DNA from: JAHFUA01 sp963733935
Lineage (GTDB): Bacteria; Acidobacteriota; Terriglobia; Terriglobales; Acidobacteriaceae
Direction: 5' to 3'
Assembly: GCA_963733935.1 (NCBI GenBank)
Contig: CAVTEQ010000014.1
Span: 434,001-498,000, forward strand
Length of the DNA: 64,000 bases
Shown: positions 18,165-28,757 of the stretch, piece by piece
How positions within the stretch are numbered: the first letter of the stretch is position 1
How the letters are laid out: each line of letters begins with the position of its first letter
The notes under the pieces: model-generated
The model's input: the letters and a program-made list of their open reading frames with translations, nothing else
What the model was told of the DNA's origin: nothing
Databases searched by the model: none
Position numbers and translations under genes: made by a program

Positions 18165-19766
18165 TCAGGCCTGCATCGCCTGCCGCAGCAACTGCGCTAT
18201 ATCGAAGGTGCCGTCGCTGGCCGACAGCTCAGCAATCGGGTGGAAGTTCGGGTCCTGCCGCAGATAGGAGTGTCCATCCGCGAGCATCAGACCGACAAAA
18301 ACTTCGCCCACGATCCTGCCGCCGACTTTGCCCAGCCGAATCGGAGTCTGGTTGTTCTGGAATACTTGCTGCGCTTCCGAGAGCACATAAAACCACAGCG
18401 GAGCGTTGTTCTTGAACTTGGGCGAAATGTCCGTAATGGGCCGGTTGGTGGGTGTGTCTTCCTCGGTCGCTTTGCCGACTCGCAGCTTGTCGTCGGGAAT
18501 CGGCTTGATGCCCATCGCTCTGGCCACCGCCTGCCCCGATGGCAGCTCCAGCCTTAAGCCGCGGAGAAGGTTGCGTTCCGGAAGTGAAGATGGATTGACG
18601 GCAACACTGGCAGGCAGGCTGCCGAGCGGGTTAACCAGGGAGGTGTCGATCTTATATGCAGGCTGGACGCGTGACTTGCCGGTGGTGGGAGCGTTGGCGT
18701 TCAGCCGGAAAAACAACGACCAATCGATGGCCAGCTCGGGCGGGAAGGGACGGAACCCGCGCAGGTCTTTGCCGTCGGCGGAAAAAATCCGCAGGCGGTC
18801 TGCCGTCTGGTTGATTCGATAGATGGGGCGAACCATCGAGTGCCCAAACCGATACGCCGCCACCGAGAATTCCAGCGGCATGAACGCATCTTTTTCCGGC
18901 TTGTAGAACTTGAGCTGGGGCTGGTTGCCGTTCGGCCCCAAAATGTCGGTGACGGTTTGCTTGCCGATCACCGTGGGCAGGAAGTCATGCAGCACCACCC
19001 ACTGGTAGTGCCAGCGCACCATCCTTTGTATTTCCTCGAATCCCGCCGAGGACCCGAGAGTAATCGCCATCATGTTGTGGAAGCGCAGCATCGCCGACTG
19101 GAGCTGGCTGACAATCACGTTCTCGTCGTTGCGCGGGTCACCGAGCAAAGCTCGCGCCGGTTCCCCAGACGCGGGTGCGTTGCGCGGAACTTCCCGAGGA
19201 TTGGGATCGGTGGCGTTGGCTGTAAGCTGCGCGCCCAGAAGCATGGTCCGCCCGTCATCGCGGTACAGGTAGGGCTGATCGTCGGGACCGCGTCCATAGA
19301 CGCAATCGAGATCGAAACGAGGAGTCCGATAATCAACCAGTCCCTCCGGATCGTTTTGGCGCTCCAAGCTGCTTGCCGGATCGAACGTCAAGTCGTGGTC
19401 GATGAACTGGCCGAAGTAGGTATAGCCGGCGGTGATGCCGGGGTCGGTTGCGGTTCCGACATTTTCTTCGTCGTCGATCTCGGTTTCGGGAGTAGGCGGG
19501 TCGTCAGGCGCCGCGGTCATGGCTCGCGCCAGGTCGGTGAGCATTTGCGGTTCGAACTGCGCCGCCGGCAGCGTCCGGAACAGGCGGCCGAAGCGGCCTT
19601 CGAACTGGCTGGAGCGCCGGACCACACCCAATCCGCGGACTTGTCCATGGTGGCCGGTATTGCTGCCGGCCGGGTGTTCGGGAGCCCTAACAACCTGAGT
19701 TGTTGCCGGTTTGCCTGTGGAAACAGCCGAAGTCTGCTGCGTAGCAGCGGTGGTGGAACGTGCCAT
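18165..19766 (-). CDS. Animal-type heme peroxidase family protein
   Basis: A 533-aa member of the peroxidase-cyclooxygenase superfamily. The distal motif YFGQFIDHDLTFDP holds His124 and the proximal motif YRFGHSMVRPIY holds His309; RFHNMMA and RWHYQWVVLHDFLP are also typical. These enzymes use H2O2 to oxidise halides or organic substrates. A low-complexity, Thr/Ala-rich N-terminus lacks a clear signal peptide, as in many bacterial members. Upstream of the copper radical oxidase gene on the same strand, it is well placed to use the peroxide that oxidase makes (inference). ATG 19766 has an AGGTTCGC-like weak ribosome site. Confidence 0.9.
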   Translation of the reverse strand: MARSTTAATQQTSAVSTGKPATTQVVRAPEHPAGSNTGHHGQVRGLGVVRRSSQFEGRFGRLFRTLPAAQFEPQMLTDLARAMTAAPDDPPTPETEIDDEENVGTATDPGITAGYTYFGQFIDHDLTFDPASSLERQNDPEGLVDYRTPRFDLDCVYGRGPDDQPYLYRDDGRTMLLGAQLTANATDPNPREVPRNAPASGEPARALLGDPRNDENVIVSQLQSAMLRFHNMMAITLGSSAGFEEIQRMVRWHYQWVVLHDFLPTVIGKQTVTDILGPNGNQPQLKFYKPEKDAFMPLEFSVAAYRFGHSMVRPIYRINQTADRLRIFSADGKDLRGFRPFPPELAIDWSLFFRLNANAPTTGKSRVQPAYKIDTSLVNPLGSLPASVAVNPSSLPERNLLRGLRLELPSGQAVARAMGIKPIPDDKLRVGKATEEDTPTNRPITDISPKFKNNAPLWFYVLSEAQQVFQNNQTPIRLGKVGGRIVGEVFVGLMLADGHSYLRQDPNFHPIAELSASDGTFDIAQLLRQAMQA

Positions 19767-20026
19767 AGCGAACCTCCAATCGGAGAGACTGTGGTTGCGG
19801 TGGTTGGGTTACAAAGGGTGTGGAGTGGCCGACGGTTTCCAGAACGCTATCACAAAACCTAAGCCCAAAGCATCCACAAGGGGGCTGTCCGCCCCTGAAA
19901 TTTGGACATGTAACAGTCTTTTAATAACTCGCTTGCAAACGGCCGTACCGGGTTACCTGAAGAGGCCGGCGATTGCGGGAACACCACGGCGTATCCTGAC
20001 GTATACCATTTGGTGGAGGATTGCTT

Positions 20027-20347
20027 ATGTACTGCAACTACTGTGGCAAGGTAATCCAGGATGACGCCCAGCTCTGCGCCTACTGCGGCAAGCGAGTCGC
20101 GGCGGTGGTGGCCCGCAAGAAGCTGGTGCGGCCGCGCATCGGACGTAAAGTCGCGGGTGTGTGCCTGGGTTTTTCCGAGTACTTTGACCTGGACGTCAGC
20201 CTGGTGCGGGTGGTGTGGCTGTTAGTCGCGGTCCTGTCAGGCGGATGCGGCCTGATCGCTTACATCATCGCCTGGATCGTGATGCCCAACCAGCCCGAGC
20301 TGCTGCCGGCGCCGCCGGTCAACGCCCAGCAGGTCCATAATCCCTGA
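20027..20347 (+). CDS. Zinc-ribbon PspC-domain membrane protein
   Basis: A 106-aa protein starting MYCNYCGK behind a GGTGGAGGA ribosome site. The N-terminus is a zinc ribbon with two CxxC pairs (CNYC and CAYC). Residues 38-95 match PspC: RKVAGVCLGFSEYFDLDVSLVRVVWLL, then a membrane segment ending GLIAYIIAWIVMP. PspC proteins sense envelope stress in the Psp system. No pspA or pspB is adjacent, so the role here is open. A gene for an alpha/beta hydrolase starts six bases later, suggesting one transcript. Confidence 0.88.
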   Translation: MYCNYCGKVIQDDAQLCAYCGKRVAAVVARKKLVRPRIGRKVAGVCLGFSEYFDLDVSLVRVVWLLVAVLSGGCGLIAYIIAWIVMPNQPELLPAPPVNAQQVHNP

Positions 20348-20353
20348 AGTAAA

Positions 20354-21160
20354 ATGGCGGGCATGCAACTGAGCAGTGACGACGCCCAGATCTTCTATAC
20401 CCTTGCGGGCGACGGCCTGCCCGTTGTCCTGCTGCATCCCTTTCCGGCGAGCCACAAAGTGTGGTTGCCGGCAGCCGAACTGCTTGCCAGTCGTTATCGC
20501 CTGATCCTTCCCGACCTGCGTGGGCACGGGCAGTCCGGCGCCGGCACCGGCCCTGCCACGATGGAGATGCACGCCACCGATCTGCTGCGGCTCTGCGATG
20601 CGTGCGGGGTAGGGAAGGCGATCTTTGGCGGAGTCTCGATCGGCGGCTACGTGCTCTTCGAGTTCTGGAGACGGCATCGCGAGCGCATCGCCGGTCTCAT
20701 CCTGTGCGATACGCGCGCCGGCGCCGACAACGACGAAGCTCGCTCTAACCGCCTGAAGGCCGCCGACGATGTTGAGAAGCAAGGGCCAGTCCCGTTTATC
20801 GACAGTATGATTCCTAAACTCCTCGGCGACACCACGCGCACCACCCGTCCCGACCTGGTCGAGCGCGCTCGCAAGATGATGCTGGAGATGTCGGCACCAG
20901 GAATTGCCGCCGTACAGCGCGGGATGGCGGCGCGGCGCGATTCCGTCCCCGATCTGAAAACCATTAATGTAGCCACGCTGGTGATGGTCGGCGCCGAGGA
21001 CATGCTGACCCCGCTCACCGAAGCGGAACTACTGCAACGCCAGATTGCAGGCAGCCGCCTCGAGGTTATTCCCCGCGCCGGACACTACGCCGTCTTCGAG
21101 CAGCATGAAGCCGCTGGCAAAGCCATCCGTGGGTTCCTGGATGGAATCAAGACGTGGTGA
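20354..21160 (+). CDS. Alpha/beta fold hydrolase
   Basis: A 268-aa hydrolase with the canonical triad: nucleophile Ser in FGGVSIGGYV, acid Asp in GAEDMLTP and base His in RAGHYAVFEQ. LLHPFPASHKVW gives the oxyanion region and LPDLRGHGQSG the usual strand-turn. It resembles the 3-oxoadipate enol-lactonase/esterase (PcaD-like) group, but no specificity can be assigned. Alternative ATG starts at 20354 and 20363 differ by three residues. It follows the PspC gene by six bases. Confidence 0.88.
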   Translation: MAGMQLSSDDAQIFYTLAGDGLPVVLLHPFPASHKVWLPAAELLASRYRLILPDLRGHGQSGAGTGPATMEMHATDLLRLCDACGVGKAIFGGVSIGGYVLFEFWRRHRERIAGLILCDTRAGADNDEARSNRLKAADDVEKQGPVPFIDSMIPKLLGDTTRTTRPDLVERARKMMLEMSAPGIAAVQRGMAARRDSVPDLKTINVATLVMVGAEDMLTPLTEAELLQRQIAGSRLEVIPRAGHYAVFEQHEAAGKAIRGFLDGIKTW

Positions 21161-21207
21161 CCCGCCTGCTGGAAAATCCCCGCGTTGCCGACTAGAATCA
21201 GCGTGTC

Positions 21208-21609
21208 ATGTTCAATAGTTCATTGATCCCCGAGAAGACCGTCGTGCGCGAGAAGGGTGATGGGCCGGCCGCCGATGTCTCCAGCGCTGCCGGCAAAGTT
21301 TTGCTCCTGTTGTTGAACATCACCGACGTGATCGAGCAGCAGTCGCTCGATGTGGCCGTGTGGGGTTCCCCCGAGGGCGCTAATTGGGGAGAGAAGCCCC
21401 TGCTCTCTTTCCCGCAGAAGTTCTATCGCGGGCAGCACCCTCTGCTGCTCGACCTGTCCAAGCACTCTGGTATCAAATTCCTGCGCGCGCACTGGGAAGT
21501 CGGCCGCTGGGGCCATCATCCCGAGCCTCCACGGTTCGAGCTGCAGTTGAGTGTGCAGGAGGTGCCGCAGGACGTGCTGGCTGAGGCGCGCGCCTCCGCA
21601 GCGCCCTAA
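21208..21609 (+). CDS. Conserved hypothetical protein
   Basis: A 133-aa soluble protein with no signal peptide or membrane segment. It is predicted to be beta-rich, with NITDVIEQQSLDVAVWGSPEG and KFYRGQHPLLLDLSKHSGIKFLRAHWEVGRWG as distinctive parts. I know no functional family. It starts ATG 21208 and stops 10 bases before the likely aroA start, so it probably shares the aroA transcript. Codon usage matches its neighbours, and the ORF is read with clear high-GC third-position bias, supporting a real gene. Confidence 0.65.
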   Translation: MFNSSLIPEKTVVREKGDGPAADVSSAAGKVLLLLLNITDVIEQQSLDVAVWGSPEGANWGEKPLLSFPQKFYRGQHPLLLDLSKHSGIKFLRAHWEVGRWGHHPEPPRFELQLSVQEVPQDVLAEARASAAP

Positions 21610-21619
21610 CGTCGCGCTC

Positions 21620-22909
21620 GTGACGCCCCTTAACGACATCGTGATCCGGCCCGCGAGGAATGTGACTGGAGCTGTGCGCCTCCCGGGCGACAAATCTATC
21701 TCCCATCGTTATGCCATGCTGGGCGCGCTGGCCGCAGGCACGACGCGGCTGCGCAACTTCTCGACCGGCGCCGACTGTGCCAGCACTCTTGGGGCGCTGA
21801 CCTCCGTGGGCGTGCATATCCGGCGCACTGAGGACGGTTTGACCGAGATCGAGGGCTCGCCATGGCAAGCGCCGGCCTCCCCACTTGACTGTGGCAACTC
21901 CGGCTCGACAATGCGCATGCTCTCCGGCATCTTGGCCGGACAGCCTTTCACCGCCGAGCTGGCCGGCGACGAGTCGCTCTCCCGCCGCCCCATGGCGCGG
22001 GTGATCGAGCCACTCAGCAAGATGGGCGCCCGTATCGATGCTGCTCCCGGTGGCCGGCCTCCGCTGCGCATTACGGGGCATGAATTGCAGGGAATCGAGT
22101 ACAGCATGCCCATCGCGAGCGCGCAGGTGAAGACCGCGATCCTGTTCGCCACCCTCTTCGCGCGCGGCACGACGACGGTGGAGGAGCCAGTACGCACGCG
22201 CGATCACGGGGAGCTCGCTCTGCAAGCTTTCGGAGCCGAGCTCGCCCGCGACGGCAACCGCGTCACGATTGCCGGCGGGCAAAAGCTGCGTGCGATTGAC
22301 GCCGCAATTCCCGGTGACATTTCCTCAGCGGCTTTCTTTCTGTGTGCCGCGGCGTTGTTCCCCGGCTCCAATATACTGCTGGATCCGGTGCTATTGAACC
22401 CCACGCGCGCCGCCTTGCTGGATGTGCTCATGGGGATGGGCTGCCGCATCTCGGTTGTAAATCTGGAAGAAGATCACGGCGAACTGGTCGGAACGGTGGT
22501 TGTAGAAGGCGCGCAACTGAAGGGAACGACGATCTCCGGCGCGCTCTCGGCGGCCCTCATCGACGAGCTGCCGGTGCTCGCGGCCATCGGGCCATACACC
22601 ACCGGGGGCATTGAGATCCGCGACGCGCGCGAACTGCGGGTGAAAGAGTCGGATCGCATCGCCGCCGTGGCCGCCAATCTCCGCGCCATGGGCGCGACCG
22701 CAGAAGAGCGCGAGGATGGCTTGCGGGTTCCCGGCAACCAGCCGCTTCACGGCGCGGAGATCGATTCCGCCGGCGATCACCGCATTGCCATGGCATTCGC
22801 GGTGACCGCTTTGCGCGCCAACGGGGACACGCTGATTCGAGGCGCCGGTGCCGCGCAGATTTCCTATCCTGAATTCTTCAATCAACTGGAATCGCTGGTT
22901 GAGCGCTAA
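21620..22909 (+). CDS. aroA: 3-phosphoshikimate 1-carboxyvinyltransferase (EPSP synthase)
   Basis: About 429 aa, full length for AroA. It joins shikimate-3-phosphate and phosphoenolpyruvate in aromatic amino acid synthesis. Motifs in order are LPGDKSISHRYAMLGALAAG, DCGNSGSTMRM, RDHGELALQAFG, PGDISSAAFFL, RELRVKESDRI and DHRIAMAF. The GTG at 21620 (protein beginning VTPLNDIVIRPA) is chosen because the longer frame from 21551 overlaps the upstream gene and has no family match. The presence of a single aroA suggests a housekeeping copy. Confidence 0.93.
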   Translation: MTPLNDIVIRPARNVTGAVRLPGDKSISHRYAMLGALAAGTTRLRNFSTGADCASTLGALTSVGVHIRRTEDGLTEIEGSPWQAPASPLDCGNSGSTMRMLSGILAGQPFTAELAGDESLSRRPMARVIEPLSKMGARIDAAPGGRPPLRITGHELQGIEYSMPIASAQVKTAILFATLFARGTTTVEEPVRTRDHGELALQAFGAELARDGNRVTIAGGQKLRAIDAAIPGDISSAAFFLCAAALFPGSNILLDPVLLNPTRAALLDVLMGMGCRISVVNLEEDHGELVGTVVVEGAQLKGTTISGALSAALIDELPVLAAIGPYTTGGIEIRDARELRVKESDRIAAVAANLRAMGATAEEREDGLRVPGNQPLHGAEIDSAGDHRIAMAFAVTALRANGDTLIRGAGAAQISYPEFFNQLESLVER

Positions 22910-22946
22910 GCGCCCGGCTCTTTCCAAGCGGCAGGCGGAAGATTAG

Positions 22947-23180
22947 ACTCTACGCCGTCATTACAACGTCGTCCGCATCGATCCCAACCTGCATCGCTTC
23001 TGGCTGCCGGACGGCTATTTCTTCGACATCGCCTCGTGGGATTGGCCGCTAGTCTCCGACTGGTGCTGGAACTGCGGTGATGATTTCGTTATTTACGATG
23101 ACCCGGATCATCCCGGCTGGTACTTGCTTTACAACATTCATACCGGCGCCTATGTCCATGTGCAGTACATGGGGATGTGA
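22947..23180 (+). pseudogene. N-terminally truncated small secreted-protein remnant
   Basis: An open frame of 77 codons lies between TAG 22944-22946 and TGA 23178-23180. The peptide is strongly coding-like: rich in Trp, Tyr and Asp, with RIDPNLHRFWLPDGYFF, a CWNCGDDFVIYDD motif and HPGWYLLYN near the end. It has no ATG, GTG or TTG near the start and no signal peptide, so it looks like the C-terminal part of a small exported protein whose 5' end has been lost, or a gene with a start unlike the normal ones. I know no function. Confidence 0.5.
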
Positions 23181-23242
23181 CCGAACTGGATTTGCGCGCT
23201 TACTTTTTCAAATTGCTCAAGTCAAATGATACAGAGATATCC

Positions 23243-25255
<2,013 letters not shown>

Positions 25256-25277
25256 CACAACTGAGAGAAACTGGAAT

Positions 25278-25306
25278 GAGGGCGGCGCAGAGCCGCCCTC
25301 GGTTTT
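25278..25306 (+). terminator. Rho-independent terminator after M3 peptidase gene
   Basis: A nine-pair stem GAGGGCGGC/GCCGCCCTC with loop GCAGA is followed by GGTTTT. It lies 22 bases past the M3 peptidase stop and also just before the end of the convergent gene at 25313, so it may serve both. Confidence 0.75.
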
Positions 25307-25312
25307 GTCCGC

Positions 25313-25663
25313 CTACTTGGTGGTGTTTTTCATGCTGCTGTCCGTCTTGCTGGCGGGCAGCATCTTCACGCTCATCACGTGGATCTGGTTCTTATCGGTG
25401 TAGACGTGCGCACTGACCTGCACGTGGTGCCCCTCATGTCCCTTGAGCGCTTCGGGGTTGACGACGTCCCAGGACTTGCTGTCCTTATCGGAGACGAAGC
25501 TGACCTTGTCGCCCTCGGCTTTGACGGTGCCCTTGATGGTCTTCAGCGGCGCCGACGCGGAAGTGTCGTTCTTCATGCTTTGATCTTTGCCCATGTCGGA
25601 CTGCGCAACTGCGATCCCGGCCAGGATTGCCAGCGCCAACGCGACCACAAACATCTTCTTCAT
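25313..25663 (-). CDS. Small secreted OB-like protein
   Basis: A 116-aa protein with a clear signal peptide (MKKMFVVALALAILAGIAVAQ) behind an AGAAGGAGAG ribosome site. The mature part has a charged Lys/Asp/Ser-rich spacer, then GTVKAEGDKVSFVSD...SWDVVNPEALKGHEGHHVQVSAHVY, a pattern typical of short acidobacterial OB-fold exported proteins (similar to the DUF5818 group). The role is unknown. It converges on the M3 peptidase gene. Confidence 0.75.
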   Translation of the reverse strand: MKKMFVVALALAILAGIAVAQSDMGKDQSMKNDTSASAPLKTIKGTVKAEGDKVSFVSDKDSKSWDVVNPEALKGHEGHHVQVSAHVYTDKNQIHVMSVKMLPASKTDSSMKNTTK

Positions 25664-25968
25664 ACAGCTCTCCTTCTATTTGGTTTGGTAAGGACCCGGT
25701 TGAGTACGCTCGCCGGGCAGCTTCGGATTGAGAGCCAGCAGTGCTGCCCGTGAGCCGTTTCGGAGCGGCCAGAAGAACTGATTCCATCGCGAATCGAATC
25801 ACGATCACGCAGCGGTATTGCCATCCCCAGGCAGACGCGATTGAAGCTGCATTTTCGAAGTACGGCAGCCGCGAAGAAGTGGTCACGACGGTGGTCACCA
25901 GCAAGAACAACTTCCCCCGACCAGCGAAACGGAGCAACAGGTAAGCGACTCGGTTGCTTAGGTTTGAG
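25664..25968. other. Intergenic region, no gene seen
   Basis: About 300 bases between the small secreted gene and tRNA-Lys. One plus-strand ORF of 67 codons has no ribosome site or recognisable content, and I see no promoter, hairpin or repeat I would defend. Confidence 0.4.
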
Positions 25969-26044
<76 letters not shown>

Positions 26045-26178
26045 GTGCCTGAGGATGTGCGGACCGGAACTCGAATATAACAGTCCTGCGGCGCGGATGC
26101 CAAGCCGCTGCCTTGTCCGCACTTGCCGCAGTCTGTATCATTCGATGTTTGCCTGTCGCCTTCTGCGAGGTCCGCGCC

Positions 26179-26967
26179 ATGCCCAAGTTCGCTGCCAATC
26201 TCTCCATGCTGTTCACCGAAGTGGATTTCCTGGCGCGCTTCGCGGCTGCCGCGCGCTGCGGATTCTCCGCGGTGGAGTACCTGTTCCCTTACGCGTATCC
26301 CAAGGAACAACTCGCCGAGACGCTCCACAAACACGGCCTCACCCAGGTACTGCACAATCTCCCGGCCGGAAACTGGGAGGACGGCGAGCGCGGCATCGCC
26401 TGCCATCTGGATCGCGTCGGCGAATTCCAGGAAGGCGTCGATCGCGCCCTCGACTACGCGCGCGCTCTCGGTTGCCGGCAGATCAACTGCCTCGCCGGCA
26501 TTGCGCCTGAGAGCTTGACGCTGTCCCGCACGCGTGAGGTTTTCGTCGGCAACCTGAAGTACGCGGCGCCGCGCCTGGCCGCGCACGGCATCAAGCTGCT
26601 GATCGAGCCCATCAACACCTGCGACATTCCCAGCTTCTTCCTCAGCCGCACGGCGCAGGCGCTCGAGATCATGGCCGAAGCCGGCGAGCCCAACCTTTAT
26701 CTGCAGTACGACGTCTACCACATGCAGATGATGGAAGGTAATCTCGCCACCACCATCAGCAAGAACCTGGCGCGCATCGCGCACATCCAGGTGGCCGACG
26801 TTCCCGGACGCCACGAGCCCGGCACCGGCGAGATCAACTATCCGTTCCTCTTCCAGCATCTCGACTCCATCGGCTACCAGGGCTGGGTCGGATGCGAGTA
26901 CAAACCGCTGGCCAAGACCGAAGACGGCTTCGGATGGCTCAAGCACTACGAGCACGCGGCCGCCTGA
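26179..26967 (+). CDS. hyi: Hydroxypyruvate isomerase
   Basis: A 262-aa TIM-barrel enzyme of the Hyi/xylose isomerase-like family, converting hydroxypyruvate and tartronate semialdehyde. Signatures are MPKFAANLSMLFTEVDFLARFAAAARCGFSAVEYLFPY at the start, LLIEPINTCDIPSFFL, YLQYDVYHMQMMEGNL, IAHIQVADVPGRHEPGTGEINY and the final GCEYKP. The ATG at 26179 sits behind a GAGG site; the upstream frame from 26113 has no family match. The tartronate semialdehyde reductase gene follows 23 bases later, making a glyoxylate-to-glycerate pair. Glyoxylate carboligase is not in the window. Confidence 0.92.
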   Translation: MPKFAANLSMLFTEVDFLARFAAAARCGFSAVEYLFPYAYPKEQLAETLHKHGLTQVLHNLPAGNWEDGERGIACHLDRVGEFQEGVDRALDYARALGCRQINCLAGIAPESLTLSRTREVFVGNLKYAAPRLAAHGIKLLIEPINTCDIPSFFLSRTAQALEIMAEAGEPNLYLQYDVYHMQMMEGNLATTISKNLARIAHIQVADVPGRHEPGTGEINYPFLFQHLDSIGYQGWVGCEYKPLAKTEDGFGWLKHYEHAAA

Positions 26968-26990
26968 CCCTGTACATAAGAAGAGCACGT

Positions 26991-27897
26991 ATGAAAGTCG
27001 GCTTCATCGGACTGGGAATCATGGGCCGTGCCATGTCGGCGCGCCTGATCGACGGCGGCCACGAACTCTACGTCCACAGCCATAAACCCGCGCCCAAAGA
27101 GCTGACCGAAAAAGGCGCGGGCGACTGCCGCTCCGGCCGCGAGGTCGCGTCGCAGAGCGAGGTCATCTTCACCATGGTGCCGGACACGCCCGACGTCGAA
27201 GACGTGCTCTTCGGCGAGAACGGCGTCGCCAGCGGCCTCACGCCCGGCAAGATCTTCGTGGACATGAGCTCCATCTCGCCTATCGCGACCAAAGGATTTC
27301 GCGCAGCGCATCAACCAGCTCGGCTGCGAGTATCTCGACGCGCCCGTCTCCGGCGGCGACGTCGGCGCCCGCGAGGGCACGCTCACCATCATGGTCGGCG
27401 GCAGCGAGAAGGCCTTCGCGCGCGTCAAGCCGCTGTTCGAGCTCATGGGCAAGAACATCACGCTGGTGGGCGCGAACGGCGACGGCCAGACCGCCAAAGT
27501 CGCCAACCAGATCATCGTCGCGCTCACCATCGAAGCCGTCGGCGAAGCGCTGCTCTTCGCCTCGAAAGCCGGCGCCGATCCCGCCAAAGTACGCCAGGCG
27601 CTGATGGGAGGCTTCGCCTCGTCGCGCATCCTCGAGCTGCACGGCGAACGCATGATCACCCGCAACTTCGAGCCCGGAGCCCGCATCGCGCTGCACCAGA
27701 AAGACCTGAACAACGCGCTGGTGGGCGCGCGCGCCCTGAACCTCAGCCTGCCCAACACCGCGACCTGCCAGGAGCTGTTCAACTCGTGCGCCGCACACGG
27801 CGGCTCTGCCTGGGACCACTCCGCCATGGTGCGCGCCCTCGAAGACCTCGCCAACTTCGAGATCGGATCCAAAGAACGGCAGAAGGGCGCCGCGTAA
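26991..27897 (+). CDS. glxR: 2-hydroxy-3-oxopropionate (tartronate semialdehyde) reductase, +1 frameshift
   Basis: A 6-phosphogluconate dehydrogenase-like enzyme reducing tartronate semialdehyde to glycerate. Frame one gives MKVGFIGLGIMGRAMSARL through VDMSSISPIATK; the rest continues one base later in another frame with DAPVSGGDVGAREGTLTIMVGG, GQTAKVANQ (catalytic Lys) and HQKDLNNAL. Deleting one G of the GG at 27294-27295 restores DFAQRINQLG and a 301-aa protein of normal length. It is either a base-call error or a true mutation. Together with hyi it forms the glyoxylate/glycerate pathway pair. Confidence 0.87.
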
Positions 27898-27916
27898 CCA
27901 ATCGGCGCTCTGAAGG

Positions 27917-27937
27917 GGCGCGGCTTCCAGCCGCGCC
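27917..27937. repeat. Palindrome after glxR
   Basis: GGCGCGGCTT and its partner AGCCGCGCC form a perfect hairpin 19 bases after the glxR stop. It lacks a T tract, so it is a REP-like palindrome more than a classic terminator. Confidence 0.5.
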
Positions 27938-27960
27938 ATTAACTCGCACCAACAGTATTG

Positions 27961-28055
27961 TCATCCCGAGCGATGCGCGACTAAGCGAAGCGCGGGAGCG
28001 CGAGTCGAGGGACCTCTACCAGCGTACTAATTGTCATCGCGAGCGAACGTCATTC
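27961..28055. repeat. Dispersed TCATCCCGAGCGA-type intergenic repeats
   Basis: A copy reading TCATCCCGAGCGATGCGCGA...GAGTCGAGGGACCTCTACC is followed at about 28033 by a partial second copy beginning TCATCGCGAGCGA. Such elements are a familiar feature of acidobacterial intergenic DNA. No function is known to me. Confidence 0.5.
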
Positions 28056-28400
28056 CGGCAGATCCAGCGCGGCCTGCTCTTCCTTGAAGTTCTTCTTGCT
28101 CATGGCCTCAATCTGCAGGGCGTAGAGCATAAGCCCGCGAGCTTCGGGGTCGGTGTTGGGACTATGAATCATGCGCCTGGCTCGCACGAGGACGTCCTGC
28201 AGGCTGGCCGCATCTTTGATGTACCCCGAGGAGAAAACGTCTTTTGCCTTGGGCTTCACTCTGCGCTCGTGGAAGCGGCAATATCGCCGCTTGCGGCGCG
28301 CCGGCGCCCCGCAGCGGCCTCCGCTCACCTTGATGGCCTGACAACGTGGCGCGGCCTTGGCTGGTGCGATGTGCTCGGGATCGTACCGGTATGGCACCAT
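28050..28400 (-). CDS. Small Cys-motif basic protein of unknown function
   Basis: A 116-aa basic protein. Its N-terminal half has a conserved-looking zinc-knuckle-like motif, CQAIKVSGGRCGAPARRKRRYCRFHERR, with Cys/Cys/Cys/His spacing; the C-terminal half is helical (YALQIEAMSKKNFKEEQAALDLPE). The motif resembles short proteins that recur in multiple copies in acidobacterial genomes, possibly nucleic-acid binding. The upstream side carries G-rich runs (GGGGGTAGGGGGTAGGG) and a spaced ACTTAG repeat, both unusual for this high-GC genome and perhaps part of a mobile unit. Confidence 0.65.
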   Translation of the reverse strand: MVPYRYDPEHIAPAKAAPRCQAIKVSGGRCGAPARRKRRYCRFHERRVKPKAKDVFSSGYIKDAASLQDVLVRARRMIHSPNTDPEARGLMLYALQIEAMSKKNFKEEQAALDLPE

Positions 28401-28757
28401 ATCCCTACCCCCTACCCCCCCGTGCTGAATGGAATCATTGACTTAGCCACGGCTATCCCACTTAGATCTATAAGAAATAAGGGACTTAGAGCTACATACC
28501 GATTAGGTAAGGAGTTAGCCGGCGCGTTTGACATGTATTTCTAAAAGATAATGTACTTACAACATTCATATCAGACGTGTGGAAATCTGTCAAGTAGTTT
28601 TTGTGTGATTCGGCGAAGAACCGCGCAGGACGGGGGATTGAGGTATCCACGAGTGGTTTCGAGAAAACCCCCACCCAAGCAAAAGGGTTGGGGTAGTTCA
28701 AGAACATCCCTCCAGAATTACGACCATGGTATAATGACCATAGTTGGAGGGAGCATC
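28401..28757. other. AT-rich divergent leader region with repeated ACTTAG
   Basis: A 357-base gap between divergent genes. The left part holds a G-rich run next to the 28400 start, then ACTTAG (CTAAGT on the minus strand) at 28441, 28460 and 28484, in AT-rich sequence unlike its surroundings. The right part holds the antitoxin promoter. I see no convincing gene; a 71-codon minus ORF here lacks support. Confidence 0.5.
28726..28741 (+). promoter_or_regulatory. Antitoxin promoter with overlapping operator palindrome
   Basis: TATAAT at 28730-28735 forms a perfect -10 box. It lies inside the inverted repeat ATGGT-ATAATG-ACCAT, 17 bases before the GTG start of the antitoxin. This is the expected layout for autorepression by a toxin-antitoxin complex. 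A good -35 box is not evident. Confidence 0.6.

Noticed and set aside
28551..28757. Upstream extension of the antitoxin ORF
   Set aside because: It would cross the promoter and operator; the GTG at 28758 has the ribosome site.
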